64,000 bases of DNA. It comes from Bin80 sp965219915. Lineage in GTDB: Bacteria > Bacteroidota > Rhodothermia > Rhodothermales > Bin80. The stretch spans positions 3,348,001 to 3,412,000 of the forward strand of contig OZ244794.1 of NCBI GenBank assembly GCA_965219915.1. Direction: 5' to 3'. The notes under the pieces are model-generated. The model was not told the origin of the DNA and searched no databases. It worked only from the letters and a program-made list of their open reading frames with translations. Both the position numbers and the translations under genes were made by a program. Positions 18,216 through 27,417 of the stretch are shown here, piece by piece; position 1 is the first letter of the stretch; each line of letters opens with the position of its first letter.

Positions 18216-19376
18216 ATGACCGCAAATCAGCAAGAAGCGTCCCTGTATGTGCATATTCCTTTCTGTGCCCAGCGCTGCTCTTACTGTGATTTCTACTTCG
18301 TCACGACCCAACGTAGGCAAACTGAATTTATTGAAGCTCTTTGCCTCGAGATAGCCCAGACAGCCCGAACTTTCCCCAATACACTGCTGTCAACCATATA
18401 CTTCGGCGGGGGCACGCCTTCGCTTCTGCCCCCTCAGGCGATCACCCATATTTTGGCACAGATCCGTGCATCTTTTGATACATCCCAAGTTGACGAAATT
18501 ACACTGGAAGCCAATCCGGAAGACATTAATGCCCCGACTCTTGAAGAACTCATATACGCCGGGATAACCCGAATCAGCCTCGGAGTTCAGTCTTTCAGGA
18601 ATTCCGACTTAAGTTTTATGAACCGATGCCACAACTCAGATCAGGCAGTCCTGGCATGCAAGCTGATTCAGTCAGCTGGATTGAGCAGCTGGTCACTTGA
18701 TTTAATTTTTGGTATTCCGGGCGCATCTGCAAAAATCTGGCAAGACAACCTGTATCGTGCCATAGAAACACAGGTTCCACACATTTCCACCTACAGCCTG
18801 ACTATTGAACCCCGGACACCTTTGCATAAACAGGTAGCGAATGGATTTGTCAAACCGGTCTCAGACGAACACGCGGCAGATCAATTTCAGCAGGCCATGG
18901 ATATACTTACATCCATGGGATATGAGCACTACGAGATCTCCAACTTTGCCCTCCCGGGGCACCGTGCTAAGCATAATACACGCTACTGGCAACACACAAA
19001 CTATCTGGGGGTTGGCCCAAGTGCCCACTCATTCTGGTGGCAGAGTGACAAAGCCCTCAGGTGGCAGAATGTCCGCAGCTTGCGCAAATACCTGGACGCC
19101 GTGTCAATTGCAGAATCACCTACCGTAACCGAAGAGATGCTCTCAATGCACGACCTAGCCCGAGAGCGAGTAATGCTGGCACTCCGTACATCTGAGGGAC
19201 TTGACCTGGATGATCTAAAAACCACATATGGCCTCGATCTTATCGCGCATAAAAAAGAGGCGTTGCAACAAATGAAAGCCCAGGGTTTCCTCGTTCAGCA
19301 AGGGACGCACATGTGCATGACCTCGCAGGGACTGCATGTATGCGACAACCTGACCGCGCAATTATGGCCTGACTGA
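18216..19376 (+). CDS. hemW: Radical SAM heme chaperone HemW
   Basis: Radical SAM protein, formerly annotated as oxygen-independent coproporphyrinogen oxidase-like, that delivers heme to target proteins. The 4Fe-4S motif is 'CAQRCSYCDF' (CxxxCxxC) near the N-terminus, followed by 'YFGGGTPSLL', 'EANPEDI' and 'GVQSFRNSDLSFMNR', all typical of HemW. The C-terminal HemN_C-like part has 'NTRYWQHTNYLGVGPSAHSF'. Length of 386 aa is typical. The preceding 250 bp hold nothing recognised. The two DUF192 lipoprotein genes follow in the same direction after a short gap. Confidence 0.93.
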   Translation: MTANQQEASLYVHIPFCAQRCSYCDFYFVTTQRRQTEFIEALCLEIAQTARTFPNTLLSTIYFGGGTPSLLPPQAITHILAQIRASFDTSQVDEITLEANPEDINAPTLEELIYAGITRISLGVQSFRNSDLSFMNRCHNSDQAVLACKLIQSAGLSSWSLDLIFGIPGASAKIWQDNLYRAIETQVPHISTYSLTIEPRTPLHKQVANGFVKPVSDEHAADQFQQAMDILTSMGYEHYEISNFALPGHRAKHNTRYWQHTNYLGVGPSAHSFWWQSDKALRWQNVRSLRKYLDAVSIAESPTVTEEMLSMHDLARERVMLALRTSEGLDLDDLKTTYGLDLIAHKKEALQQMKAQGFLVQQGTHMCMTSQGLHVCDNLTAQLWPD

Positions 19377-19432
19377 ACCGGTCAGCAATGATGCGGTTGA
19401 AATACTTGATTGGCAATCCTCTACCCGAACAC

Positions 19433-19888
19433 ATGAAACGAATCCTCATCACTGCAATTGCTGTAATTATGTTGCAGGGGTGCTCGAGCGAACCGGAGGA
19501 ACTAGCAAGGGGAGAACTTGAATTTCTCAATACTGACGGGCAGGTAATCCGTACCATAGAGGTTGAGTTCGCAGAAGACGATGCCGCTCGGGCAAGAGGT
19601 CTGATGCACAGGCGTCAGCTCACGCTCAGTGAAGGGATGCTGTTTATATTCCCGGTGCCAGATTCATTGAGCTTTTGGATGGCAAACACACCCCTTCCAC
19701 TTGACATCATGTTTGTGGGAGCTGACTCTGGAATTGTGAATATTGCCAAACGCACTACCCCGCTCTCACGTGAACACATTCGATCCACTGACCTTGCGCA
19801 ATATGTAGTTGAAGTGCGCGGGGGATTTAGTGACTACTTTGGGATTGACACATCAACACGCGTTCGATGGAAAAAATTGAGTGATTGA
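19433..19888 (+). CDS. DUF192 lipoprotein, first of a tandem pair
   Basis: The ATG at 19433 gives a lipoprotein signal ending 'IMLQGCSSE'. The DUF192 domain follows: 'VEFAEDDAARARGLMHR', 'LSEGMLFIFPVPDSLSFWM', 'NTPLPLDIMFVGADSGIV', 'AQYVVEVRGGFSDYFGI'. DUF192 is a small beta-rich domain of unknown biochemical role, common as a periplasmic lipoprotein. It is 56 bp downstream of hemW and its stop lies 2 bp before the next ATG, so the three genes may be cotranscribed. Confidence 0.88.
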   Translation: MKRILITAIAVIMLQGCSSEPEELARGELEFLNTDGQVIRTIEVEFAEDDAARARGLMHRRQLTLSEGMLFIFPVPDSLSFWMANTPLPLDIMFVGADSGIVNIAKRTTPLSREHIRSTDLAQYVVEVRGGFSDYFGIDTSTRVRWKKLSD

Positions 19889-19890
19889 GA

Positions 19891-20370
19891 ATGAAATATT
19901 CCATTTTCCTGGTGCTTCTGGTTCTCTTGACGGCCTCGTGCCAGAATTCATCTGAGACTACACCTACCCCATCACTACCGGATATCCCATTCAGAGTCGA
20001 CGGAACGCTTGATTTTCTTCGCACGGGCGAACCTATCCTCTCTCTGGATATTGAAGTCGCCGACACAGATTCCCTTCGTGAGCGGGGTATGATGCAGCGA
20101 ACATCATTCCCACCTGAATCAGGTATGCTGTTCGTGTTTGACACGCAGGAGCCTCGGCAATTTTGGATGGGCAATACACCGTTATCCCTGGATCTGCTCT
20201 TTATTTCTGCTGATTCAGTGGTCGTGGACATTGCTAAGCGCGCGAAGCCCTTTTCTGATGAGCCTATTGTTGGTGGACAACCAGCGCAATTCGTACTGGA
20301 GGTCCCCGGCGGATTTACTGACACAAGAGGAATCGTAGAGGGGGATCGGATTCGTTGGGTTCGCAATTAG
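19891..20370 (+). CDS. DUF192 lipoprotein, second of a tandem pair
   Basis: 160 aa from the ATG at 19891; a TTG two codons earlier overlaps the previous stop. The lipobox is 'LLTASCQN', followed by a Ser/Thr/Pro linker and DUF192 motifs parallel to its neighbour: 'VADTDSLRERGMMQRTS', 'ESGMLFVFDTQEPRQFWM', 'NTPLSLDLLFISADSVVV', 'AQFVLEVPGGFTDTRGI'. It clearly arose by duplication but is now well diverged, so the copies probably have separate roles. It is convergent with the M1 peptidase gene. Confidence 0.88.
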   Translation: MKYSIFLVLLVLLTASCQNSSETTPTPSLPDIPFRVDGTLDFLRTGEPILSLDIEVADTDSLRERGMMQRTSFPPESGMLFVFDTQEPRQFWMGNTPLSLDLLFISADSVVVDIAKRAKPFSDEPIVGGQPAQFVLEVPGGFTDTRGIVEGDRIRWVRN

Positions 20371-20416
20371 CCCTTTTCCTGTAAGCCGATCAGGTACTCT
20401 AAGTAACGGAAAGGGC
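20370..20416. terminator. Candidate bidirectional terminator between convergent genes
   Basis: GCCCTTTTCC (20370-20379) pairs with GGAAAGGGC (20408-20416) with one bulged base, between convergent genes. The T-rich arm suits either direction, but the 28-nt loop is long. Confidence 0.3.
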
Positions 20417-20442
20417 CAGTTACCAGCACCAAGTTTGCTTCG

Positions 20443-22119
20443 TTACCTCTGGACGAATGTCCATCTGGCAAGTAATTCCGTATCGGGATCCGGGATCACT
20501 TCCTTCACAGACTTTACGACCTTACTTCGGTGTTCCACGGGCAGATTGCCGTCAAGCTCAAGTGTTAGGCGCTCTTTGGAACCATCGTCATAAACGATAT
20601 CAATAGCAGGGGCGATGCGAAAAGTGTAGGTGGGTTGGGTCTGCCGGAGAGAAATCTCAAGCTCGTTTGATTCCTCATCATATTGCCAGTAACCGTCCAG
20701 ATGCACTACACCGCCCTGATACAACCACTGGTCAAAGAACCATCCCAGCTTCATGCCGGAAGCCTCTTCAATATGACGGCGAAAATCGCCTGTCGAGGCA
20801 TTACCGTCCTTGTAGGCGGCATAATAGTTCCGGACCCCCTGGTTATAGGCTCCTTCGCCTACCAGTGCTCGAAGCATATGCAACACCCAGGCTGCTTTTT
20901 GATAAATCATACTCCCGGAAACATTGTTCAGATCGGGCAAATGCTCGCGAATAATTCGGAAGTCATAATCGTCCTCATAGTATGCAAACACACGATCACG
21001 GGCATTGTTAAGCCCCATCACAAAATCATCCCTTCCGTACGCATACGCCCGAAAAAGCAGTGTGTAGTAAGTGGCAAATCCTTCACTTAACCAGAGATCA
21101 TTCCATTCATATTCGGTAACGGCATTACCGAACCACTGGTGGGCAACCTCATGCACGATTACATGCTGCCAGCGCTTGTCCCGGGTACCTGACACCGAGC
21201 GATCTCCGTAGAAGATGGCCGATGCCGCCTCCATTCCACCCCCTACGGAATTTGACTGGATGTTGGCGAGCTTTTCGTAGGAAAATGGACCGATCAAGTC
21301 GGTGAAATATGCCAGCGCCTGCTTGGTCGGGACCGCAAAATCGTAGAATCCGGCATCCCGATCCTGCTTGTACACCCAAGTTTGGATAGATTTGCCGTCG
21401 AACACATCCACATATTGAACGGCAAATTCTGCTACGCCAAGTACATAAAGCCAAGTTGCGATCGGAACACTGTTTTTCCAGTGAGTGAGCCGCATCCCAT
21501 CCACCAGGTCGGTCTCTTCCTGGAGCAGGCCGTTTGAGATGACTTGATAATGATTCGGAGCGGTTATGATGAATTCGTTCGTAGCCTTATCATAAGGGTG
21601 ATCGACGGTTGGTAGCCAGTTTTTGGCACGTGAGGACCAATTATCACTAAAAAAGGACCGGTCGCCGTGCTTAGTCAATCCAATTTCTAGACCCGTAGCT
21701 GGAACACCATAATATTCAACCGTGACCTCAATACGCTCTTGCGCGGGCACGTCTCGCCCAAGCTCAATAAATATCTGATCACGTTCATGGCGAAATACCA
21801 GATCAGTACCGTCCATATGCACGCGCTTGACGGTCATACCATTACCCCCCAGAGACTCTGACTGATTGATCAGATCAAGCCGCAAAGTAGACTGACCAGG
21901 CGCCAAATACCGCGCCTCTATAGTGGCCTGCCCTGTGATGGTATCAGTAGTGTCACTAAGCTGCAATGCGAAGGCATAGTGTAAAATGTCAATGCCCCAA
22001 TTCTTTGGATAACCGTCTTGCACAGGTCCCGGCTCGGCAGGCTGTGCCAAGACACATGTGTCTGGCACTGCAATGAGCAGCAAAAGAGACGAGACACAGA
22101 GGAAATGGCGAACTCTCAT
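20443..22119 (-). CDS. M1 family zinc aminopeptidase, secreted
   Basis: Gluzincin peptidase with the zinc motif HEVAH in 'VIVHEVAHQWFGNAV' and the third ligand in 'LWLSEGFATYY'. The exopeptidase motif appears as 'GGGMEAASAIFYG' (GGMEN-like, with Ala for Asn). The N-terminal beta domain has 'YALGVAEF...' type strands. The ATG at 22119 gives a clean signal peptide ('FLCVSSLLLLIAVPDTCVLAQ') and 558 aa; upstream codons look non-coding. A short C-terminal beta domain is present, but the long ERAP1-like helical domain of classical PepN is absent, as in the shorter bacterial M1 proteins. Likely role: periplasmic peptide degradation. Confidence 0.9.
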   Translation of the reverse strand: MRVRHFLCVSSLLLLIAVPDTCVLAQPAEPGPVQDGYPKNWGIDILHYAFALQLSDTTDTITGQATIEARYLAPGQSTLRLDLINQSESLGGNGMTVKRVHMDGTDLVFRHERDQIFIELGRDVPAQERIEVTVEYYGVPATGLEIGLTKHGDRSFFSDNWSSRAKNWLPTVDHPYDKATNEFIITAPNHYQVISNGLLQEETDLVDGMRLTHWKNSVPIATWLYVLGVAEFAVQYVDVFDGKSIQTWVYKQDRDAGFYDFAVPTKQALAYFTDLIGPFSYEKLANIQSNSVGGGMEAASAIFYGDRSVSGTRDKRWQHVIVHEVAHQWFGNAVTEYEWNDLWLSEGFATYYTLLFRAYAYGRDDFVMGLNNARDRVFAYYEDDYDFRIIREHLPDLNNVSGSMIYQKAAWVLHMLRALVGEGAYNQGVRNYYAAYKDGNASTGDFRRHIEEASGMKLGWFFDQWLYQGGVVHLDGYWQYDEESNELEISLRQTQPTYTFRIAPAIDIVYDDGSKERLTLELDGNLPVEHRSKVVKSVKEVIPDPDTELLARWTFVQR

Positions 22120-22572
22120 AAACTTGACCGTTTTTATCTGTAGACCACGTGGGAAGATAAGAAGCCCCTTTCCGTTTAGCAATTTCTCAGTCTACATAGT
22201 TGCGTTCTACAACCTCCATCTCTTGAATCCTGACATTCATTTACAGCACGGGTCATAAAGTTTGTTGGCCTTGGGAAATCGCTCCTAAAGGAACATCTGG
22301 AGTACTGGACATCAGCCTCGGAGGACTTCAGTACAGCGTCACCTCCGATCAAACTCCAGTGGTCAATATTGATCTGTGGATGATGCTCGACCGTTAGGGT
22401 GCGCAACTTCCACATGGATCGGGTTCGCTGGAATAGAGTCTCACAACCACAAGGTCATTAATCCGTTGTATAGATATGACGGCAAGTAGGGTATGGTTTA
22501 GTACCGGAGTACAAGTCCCGGCTAGGAACCTGTCATGCAACGGCATCTATAAGATCCAAAATTGCTTTTCTT
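22120..22572. other. Intergenic region, divergent genes
   Basis: About 450 bp between the divergent M1 peptidase and the NTF2-like gene. I see no gene, RNA signature or clear repeat. Confidence 0.5.
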
Positions 22573-23100
22573 ATGCGAAGATTTCTACTGATCACGGCTT
22601 TACTGCTATCCCTGCAGTCTGCTTCACAAGCACAAGAAGCCAATCCAGACGATGTGGGTTCCGTGGATGCCATCTTGACGGCTGTTTATGATGTGATTTC
22701 CGGTCCAGCTGGCCGGGAGATCGATTGGGATCGATTTCACTCGCTTTTTCTTCCCGATACACGGCTGATCCCGATTGTGCGCGATTCCGCGGGCGCTACA
22801 TCGTACATCTCCTGGACGCCGAAGGAGTTCATGGAGCGGACGAGCGAGGCATTCCTCCAGGACGCGTTCTACGAGTTGGAAATCGTCCGCTCAACCCAGC
22901 ACTTTGGCAACTTAGTCCATGCATTCAGCACATATGAGTCTTACCGTTCGCTTGAGGAGGGAACGGAGCCTTTTACCCGGGGCATCAACAGCTTCCAACT
23001 GCTATACAAAGACGATCGCTGGTGGATAATGACCATTTTCTGGCAACCGGAATGGCCCGGCCTACCGATTCCGGTCGAGTACCTGCCTGCCGGCGAGTAG
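22573..23100 (+). CDS. Secreted NTF2-like protein
   Basis: 175 aa with a cleavable signal peptide ('FLLITALLLSLQSASQAQ'). The mature part fits the NTF2/SnoaL cone fold: an N-terminal helix 'VDAILTAVYDVISGPAGRE', 'DWDRFHSLFLPDTRLIP', 'TPKEFMERTSEAFLQDAFYE', then strands ending 'INSFQLLYKDDRWWIMTIFW'. Members bind small ligands or act as simple enzymes; no catalytic His/Asp pair can be assigned. It is convergent with the propeller gene at 23198. Confidence 0.7.
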   Translation: MRRFLLITALLLSLQSASQAQEANPDDVGSVDAILTAVYDVISGPAGREIDWDRFHSLFLPDTRLIPIVRDSAGATSYISWTPKEFMERTSEAFLQDAFYELEIVRSTQHFGNLVHAFSTYESYRSLEEGTEPFTRGINSFQLLYKDDRWWIMTIFWQPEWPGLPIPVEYLPAGE

Positions 23101-23197
23101 ATACACTCTCGTACATTACGCGCTCTGAAAATAACGTGCAGTTATACTACTGAGACGTAGTCCGCCCCAACCATTGTGGCGAAGGCTGTGAACAGAG

Positions 23198-24181
23198 TCA
23201 CCTCGCCGGAGGCGGCTCAACTACACGGATCTCGTACGGCTGCGATTCGGACTCAGTGGATACCAACGCGTACAGGTTGTTTCCGCTGGAAAACATGGGA
23301 GTTTCGGAAACCGGGCCACGTGCCATCAGATCGCCCTCGTACGAATACAGACTCAACCTTGGACCTTCCGCCCCTGTCGAGAAAACAGCAACGTGATCAG
23401 CCAGCAGGAATAAATCCCATTCCATCTCTATTTCCGAAAGGAGCTTCGATGCCTGGGTAAAATCCTTTACCGGCCCAAAATTGGGTGAGTCGTGTTCCAG
23501 TTCGATAAAGGAGACGGCACCGTTCCGGGTGTTGAACTTCCAAATCCTGTGCGTCTGGGGCAAGACTAGAAACAGTATGCCGTCTGCTTCCTTGATGTAG
23601 ACCAACGAGTTCCCGAATCGCACGGGCATAGGCATCAAGTTAGCCGCTATTGATGATTTTGTGAGTGCAAGAGACTCAAGCTTACTGGATGCGCTCATTC
23701 GGTACAACAGCGATTCGTCCTCTGGTGTCGTTGCCGTATAAGCGGTGGCCACTAGGTAAAACCAGCCCCCTACCCGTCCGAGCCTGCTAATCCTGCTCAA
23801 TTCCGGATCCCCGACTTCCATCAAACAGGTGCCACTACTGATCTCGTAGCCCGTAATCCTTCCGAGCCGCCGATCAAGTACAAAGACAGTATCACCGGCG
23901 ACGGTAAACGAGGTCACGTCCGTGTGTGCACACGGACCCTCTGCCTGTTGGCCTATAATTCGGACCTTGCGATCAGAAACGAGAAGGAACAATGACCCGG
24001 TATTGTCGGCCACGACTGCTGAATCAGGACCAATGGGAATGTAGCCCTCAATGTCCGAAATTGGTGGACCATCGTCGTCAGTAATGTATCGCACGACAGT
24101 TTCCTGCGCCGTCGCAACTTGGGTAGAAAGTGCCACCATGAAAATGAGCAACAGGTAGCGGAACGGTATTACTGGTTGCAT
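23198..24181 (-). CDS. Secreted beta-propeller-like protein
   Basis: The start is taken at the ATG at 24181, which gives a signal peptide 'FRYLLLIFMVALSTQVATAQ'; 38 more codons are open upstream but look non-coding. The mature protein (about 300 aa) consists of propeller-like strand repeats: 'GPDSAVVADNTGSLFLLV', 'VAGDTVFVLDRRLGRITGY', 'VGGWFYLVATAYTATTPED', 'LPQTHRIWKFNTRNGA'. It lacks the 'GxGPGEF' loop of the other two propellers here, so the family link is weaker. No catalytic motif is visible. The nearest upstream gene on this strand is the A-type carrier, more than 500 bp away. Confidence 0.65.
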   Translation of the reverse strand: MQPVIPFRYLLLIFMVALSTQVATAQETVVRYITDDDGPPISDIEGYIPIGPDSAVVADNTGSLFLLVSDRKVRIIGQQAEGPCAHTDVTSFTVAGDTVFVLDRRLGRITGYEISSGTCLMEVGDPELSRISRLGRVGGWFYLVATAYTATTPEDESLLYRMSASSKLESLALTKSSIAANLMPMPVRFGNSLVYIKEADGILFLVLPQTHRIWKFNTRNGAVSFIELEHDSPNFGPVKDFTQASKLLSEIEMEWDLFLLADHVAVFSTGAEGPRLSLYSYEGDLMARGPVSETPMFSSGNNLYALVSTESESQPYEIRVVEPPPAR

Positions 24182-24687
24182 GCGGATCATTGCGTTTGAG
24201 TTGCCGAAGTTTGTTTGGTCATAGCCGAAAAGTGTGGAATAATAGTAAGCAGTGCTGACGGGAAATCCTAATCCAAAATCGACTGCAGTCATCACCGGCT
24301 ATGTCCGAAATTTTCAGCAATAACTGTACCAATGATGCAACACTCCGACTCGCCCGCACAATCAGCATTGAAGCACGCTTGAAAACGCGATGCCGGACGG
24401 CACTAGGGCGCGCACGCTGGCTACCCGTCCACTAAGACCTAAAAACCCAAACCGCGGCTGTTGAAGCCACTCAATACAACCAGACCGCCCTAAATAGTAG
24501 AACAACATAAAGGCTGCAGTACAAAGCAAAGCACTCTCAAAGAGAGGATCTGACCATGGAGGACGAACCGTTCAGCAATCATGCGATGGATCTGTCAGAT
24601 TAGACCTTGGCTCGCGCCCGAAATTCCACCGTGAGCCCAACCGACGCAGCATGAACCGTGACGTTTGATACGAATACGGAAAGGGGA
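24182..24687. other. Gene-poor region between propeller and sufA-like gene
   Basis: Some 500 bp without a recognisable gene. It contains only short frames (for example a 15-codon frame at 24556-24603) and a minor 5-bp hairpin (CTCTC AAA GAGAG). Confidence 0.5.
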
Positions 24688-25020
24688 CTATAGCCCAAAC
24701 GATTCTCCGCAAGCGCAAGTCCTTGATGCCTGCGGATTAGAAAAATGAAATCCTTTGCCCTCCAGCCCATCAGTGAAGTCCAACTCTGCACCATCCAGAT
24801 AAAGCCTGCTGCGACGATCTATCACAACTGACAAGCCATTAACATCAAGTTGTTCGTCACCATACTTTACTTCGGTGTCCCAGCCTAAATCATATGTGAG
24901 CCCCGAACAGCCACCCTGAACAACCGCTAAGCGCAGATATGCCTTATCCAGGTTAATACTTTCCTGGACAGCTACCGTCTGTAGCTGTGAACGGGCCCGA
25001 TCTGTGATACTCAGAACCAT
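24688..25020 (-). CDS. A-type iron-sulfur carrier (HesB/IscA/SufA family)
   Basis: 110 aa. The three Fe-S-binding cysteines lie in 'VVQGGCSGLTYDLGW' and 'SRTCACGESF', the invariant C...CxC pattern of SufA/IscA/ErpA. It receives Fe-S clusters from the SufBCD scaffold and passes them to target proteins. It is divergent from sufB with 137 bp between, so the shared region probably carries promoters and possibly iron-responsive control; no Fur box was obvious. A perfect AGGAGG (minus strand, around 25045-25050) lies too far from the start to serve it. Confidence 0.92.
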   Translation of the reverse strand: MVLSITDRARSQLQTVAVQESINLDKAYLRLAVVQGGCSGLTYDLGWDTEVKYGDEQLDVNGLSVVIDRRSRLYLDGAELDFTDGLEGKGFHFSNPQASRTCACGESFGL

Positions 25021-25157
25021 ATATAATCTGAAGTTTAATTGTCATCCTCCTGGCCAGGGATAGGAACGAAGAACACCGACGAAGGTTTATTCTCTGTCGT
25101 TCACCGACTTATCCGTACACCCTTTTCGAGGTGTCACGAAATTTGTCTTGACCCAAT

Positions 25158-26618
25158 ATGAACACTGATACTCAATACCTGCACGAAGTAGCCGAAAGTG
25201 ACTACGAGCATGGCTGGTCGACAGCTATTGCCTCCGATACCATCCCTAAAGGATTGAGCGAGGATGTGATTCGACTGATCTCTTCGAAAAAGCAAGATCC
25301 TGACTGGATGTTGGAAAATCGACTGCGTGCGTTCAGACACTGGGAAAAACTTGCCTCCGACCAGGATAAGTATCCGCGCTGGGCCCACCTGCAGTATCCT
25401 GAGATTGATTTTCAGGAGATTAGCTACTATTCGGCACCCGGAAGTAAACCGCGCTACGAAAGTCTGGATGAGGTTGATCCCGAGCTTCTTCAAACGTTTG
25501 AAGCACTGGGTATTCCCCTTGAAGAGCAAAAAGTACTTGCTGGTGTAGCCGTGGACGCTGTTGTTGATAGCGTCTCAGTAGCGACTACCTTTAAGGAAGA
25601 ACTTGCCAATCTCGGCATCATATTTTGCTCTTTCACCGAAGCCATAGAGAACCACGGTGATCTGGTGCGCAAGTATATGGGTAGCGTTGTGCCCTACACA
25701 GATAACTTTTACGCCGCCCTTAACGCTGCTGTATTCAGTGACGGATCGTTCTGTTACATCCCTCCCGGTGTTCGCTGCCCGATGGAGCTATCTACTTATT
25801 TTCGAATTAATGAGGCAGGCACCGGGCAGTTTGAACGCACATTGATCGTTGCTGATGAAGGCTCATACGTATCCTATCTTGAGGGCTGTACCGCACCGCG
25901 CCGGGACGAAAATCAACTTCACGCTGCAGTAGTTGAGATTATCGCACATAAAGATGCCGAGGTTAAGTATTCAACTATCCAGAATTGGTACCCCGGTGAT
26001 AATGAAGGGAAGGGCGGAGTATTTAATTTTGTGACTAAGCGGGGGATCTGTGAAGGATCTGGATCCAAGATCTCATGGACGCAACTCGAAACAGGATCTG
26101 CGATCACGTGGAAGTACCCCAGCGTAATCCTGAAGGGAGATTACTCAACCGGAGAATTCTATTCAGTGGCCTTCACCAAAGGCCAGCAGCAGGCAGACAC
26201 CGGAACCAAGATGCTCCACCTAGGACGAAATACATCGAGCACTATTATCTCCAAAGGTATTTCGGCCGGTCGCTCAAATAACAGCTACCGTGGACTGGTA
26301 CGGATCAACAAGGGAGCTGAGAACGCTCGCAATTTTGCGCAATGTGATTCCATGCTATTGGGGGATCGGTGCGGTGCACACACTTTCCCCTATCTGGAGA
26401 TTCACAATCCATCCGCCAAGGTAGAACATGAGGCAACCACCAGCAAGGTGGGAGAAGATCAGATGTTCTACTGCCAACAACGGGGGATCAGCGAACAGGA
26501 CGCAATTAAACTCCTGGTTAGCGGATTCTGCCAAGAGATTCTAACCAAATTACCCATGGAGTTTGCCGTCGAGGCTAGAAAACTCCTTGCCATTGAACTA
26601 GAAGGATCCGTCGGATAA
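25158..26618 (+). CDS. sufB: Fe-S assembly scaffold SufB
   Basis: Core scaffold of the SufBC2D complex. 486 aa, normal length. Recognised by 'GLSEDVIRLISSKKQDP', 'YFRINEAGTGQFERTLI', 'YLEGCTAPRRDENQLHAAV', 'NWYPGDNEGKGGVFNFVTKR' and a C-terminal 'FCQEILTKLPMEFAVEA'. The Cys in 'CTAPRR' and the Cys in 'ARNFAQCDSMLLGDRC' correspond to conserved SufB residues used in cluster assembly. First gene of the sufBCD-SE-T operon, with 37 bp before sufC. Confidence 0.97.
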   Translation: MNTDTQYLHEVAESDYEHGWSTAIASDTIPKGLSEDVIRLISSKKQDPDWMLENRLRAFRHWEKLASDQDKYPRWAHLQYPEIDFQEISYYSAPGSKPRYESLDEVDPELLQTFEALGIPLEEQKVLAGVAVDAVVDSVSVATTFKEELANLGIIFCSFTEAIENHGDLVRKYMGSVVPYTDNFYAALNAAVFSDGSFCYIPPGVRCPMELSTYFRINEAGTGQFERTLIVADEGSYVSYLEGCTAPRRDENQLHAAVVEIIAHKDAEVKYSTIQNWYPGDNEGKGGVFNFVTKRGICEGSGSKISWTQLETGSAITWKYPSVILKGDYSTGEFYSVAFTKGQQQADTGTKMLHLGRNTSSTIISKGISAGRSNNSYRGLVRINKGAENARNFAQCDSMLLGDRCGAHTFPYLEIHNPSAKVEHEATTSKVGEDQMFYCQQRGISEQDAIKLLVSGFCQEILTKLPMEFAVEARKLLAIELEGSVG

Positions 26619-26655
26619 GTATCACGCGCGGATCGTACTTCTCATATCACGAGAA

Positions 26656-27417
26656 ATGACACGAATTTTAGACATTCGGGGGCTACAGGCTTCCGTTGAA
26701 GATATGCCCATACTGAAGGGGGTTGATCTTTCAGTGAATGCCGGCGAAGTTCACGCCATTATGGGCCCTAACGGATCAGGAAAAAGCACCCTGGCTGCCA
26801 TTCTCGCAGGACGAGACGATTATGAAATTGACGGCGGCTCCGTTCACTATCGGGGAGAAGATCTCTTGGATATGGACGTAGACGAGCGCTCACGCGAAGG
26901 AATCTTTCTCGCTTTCCAATATCCGGTAGAGCTGCCAGGCGTGAGTATGATGAATTTTCTCAAGCAGGCCGTCAATACGATCCGCGAACATCGGGGACAT
27001 GCTCCTCTCGGGGCCGCCGATCTCTTGCGCCTAGCCCGGGAAAAAGCCGCCTTGATTGGACTGGATCCGCGCCTGAAACAACGCTCGGTAAACCAAGGAT
27101 TCTCGGGCGGGGAGAAAAAGCGAAATGAAATCTTCCAGTTGGCTATGCTTGAGCCTACCCTGGCAGTTCTAGATGAAACCGATTCCGGGCTTGACATTGA
27201 CGCGCTGCGTAGCGTTGCACGCGGCGTTAACCAGTTACGTAAACCAACGCGTGCGTTCCTGGTGATCACCCACTACCAACGTCTGCTCAATTATATCGTG
27301 CCTGACTTTGTCCATGTAATGGTGGATGGACGTATTGTCAGATCCGGGGGCAAAGAACTTGCGCTCGAGCTCGAAAAACACGGATATGATTGGGTTCACG
27401 ATGAATTAGCAGTATGA
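26656..27417 (+). CDS. sufC: Fe-S assembly ATPase SufC
   Basis: ABC-type cytosolic ATPase of the SufBCD complex, 253 aa. Walker A 'GPNGSGKSTLA', signature 'GFSGGEKKRNEI', Walker B 'LAVLDETDSGLDIDAL' and H-loop 'FLVITHYQRLL'. The 'FLAFQYPVELPGVS' stretch is the Q-loop region typical of SufC. Its stop overlaps the sufD start by 4 bp (ATGA), indicating translational coupling. Confidence 0.97.
   Translation: MTRILDIRGLQASVEDMPILKGVDLSVNAGEVHAIMGPNGSGKSTLAAILAGRDDYEIDGGSVHYRGEDLLDMDVDERSREGIFLAFQYPVELPGVSMMNFLKQAVNTIREHRGHAPLGAADLLRLAREKAALIGLDPRLKQRSVNQGFSGGEKKRNEIFQLAMLEPTLAVLDETDSGLDIDALRSVARGVNQLRKPTRAFLVITHYQRLLNYIVPDFVHVMVDGRIVRSGGKELALELEKHGYDWVHDELAV

Noticed and set aside
22176..22415. 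79-codon minus-strand frame upstream of the M1 peptidase
   Set aside because: No family pattern and it lies in the divergent promoter region.
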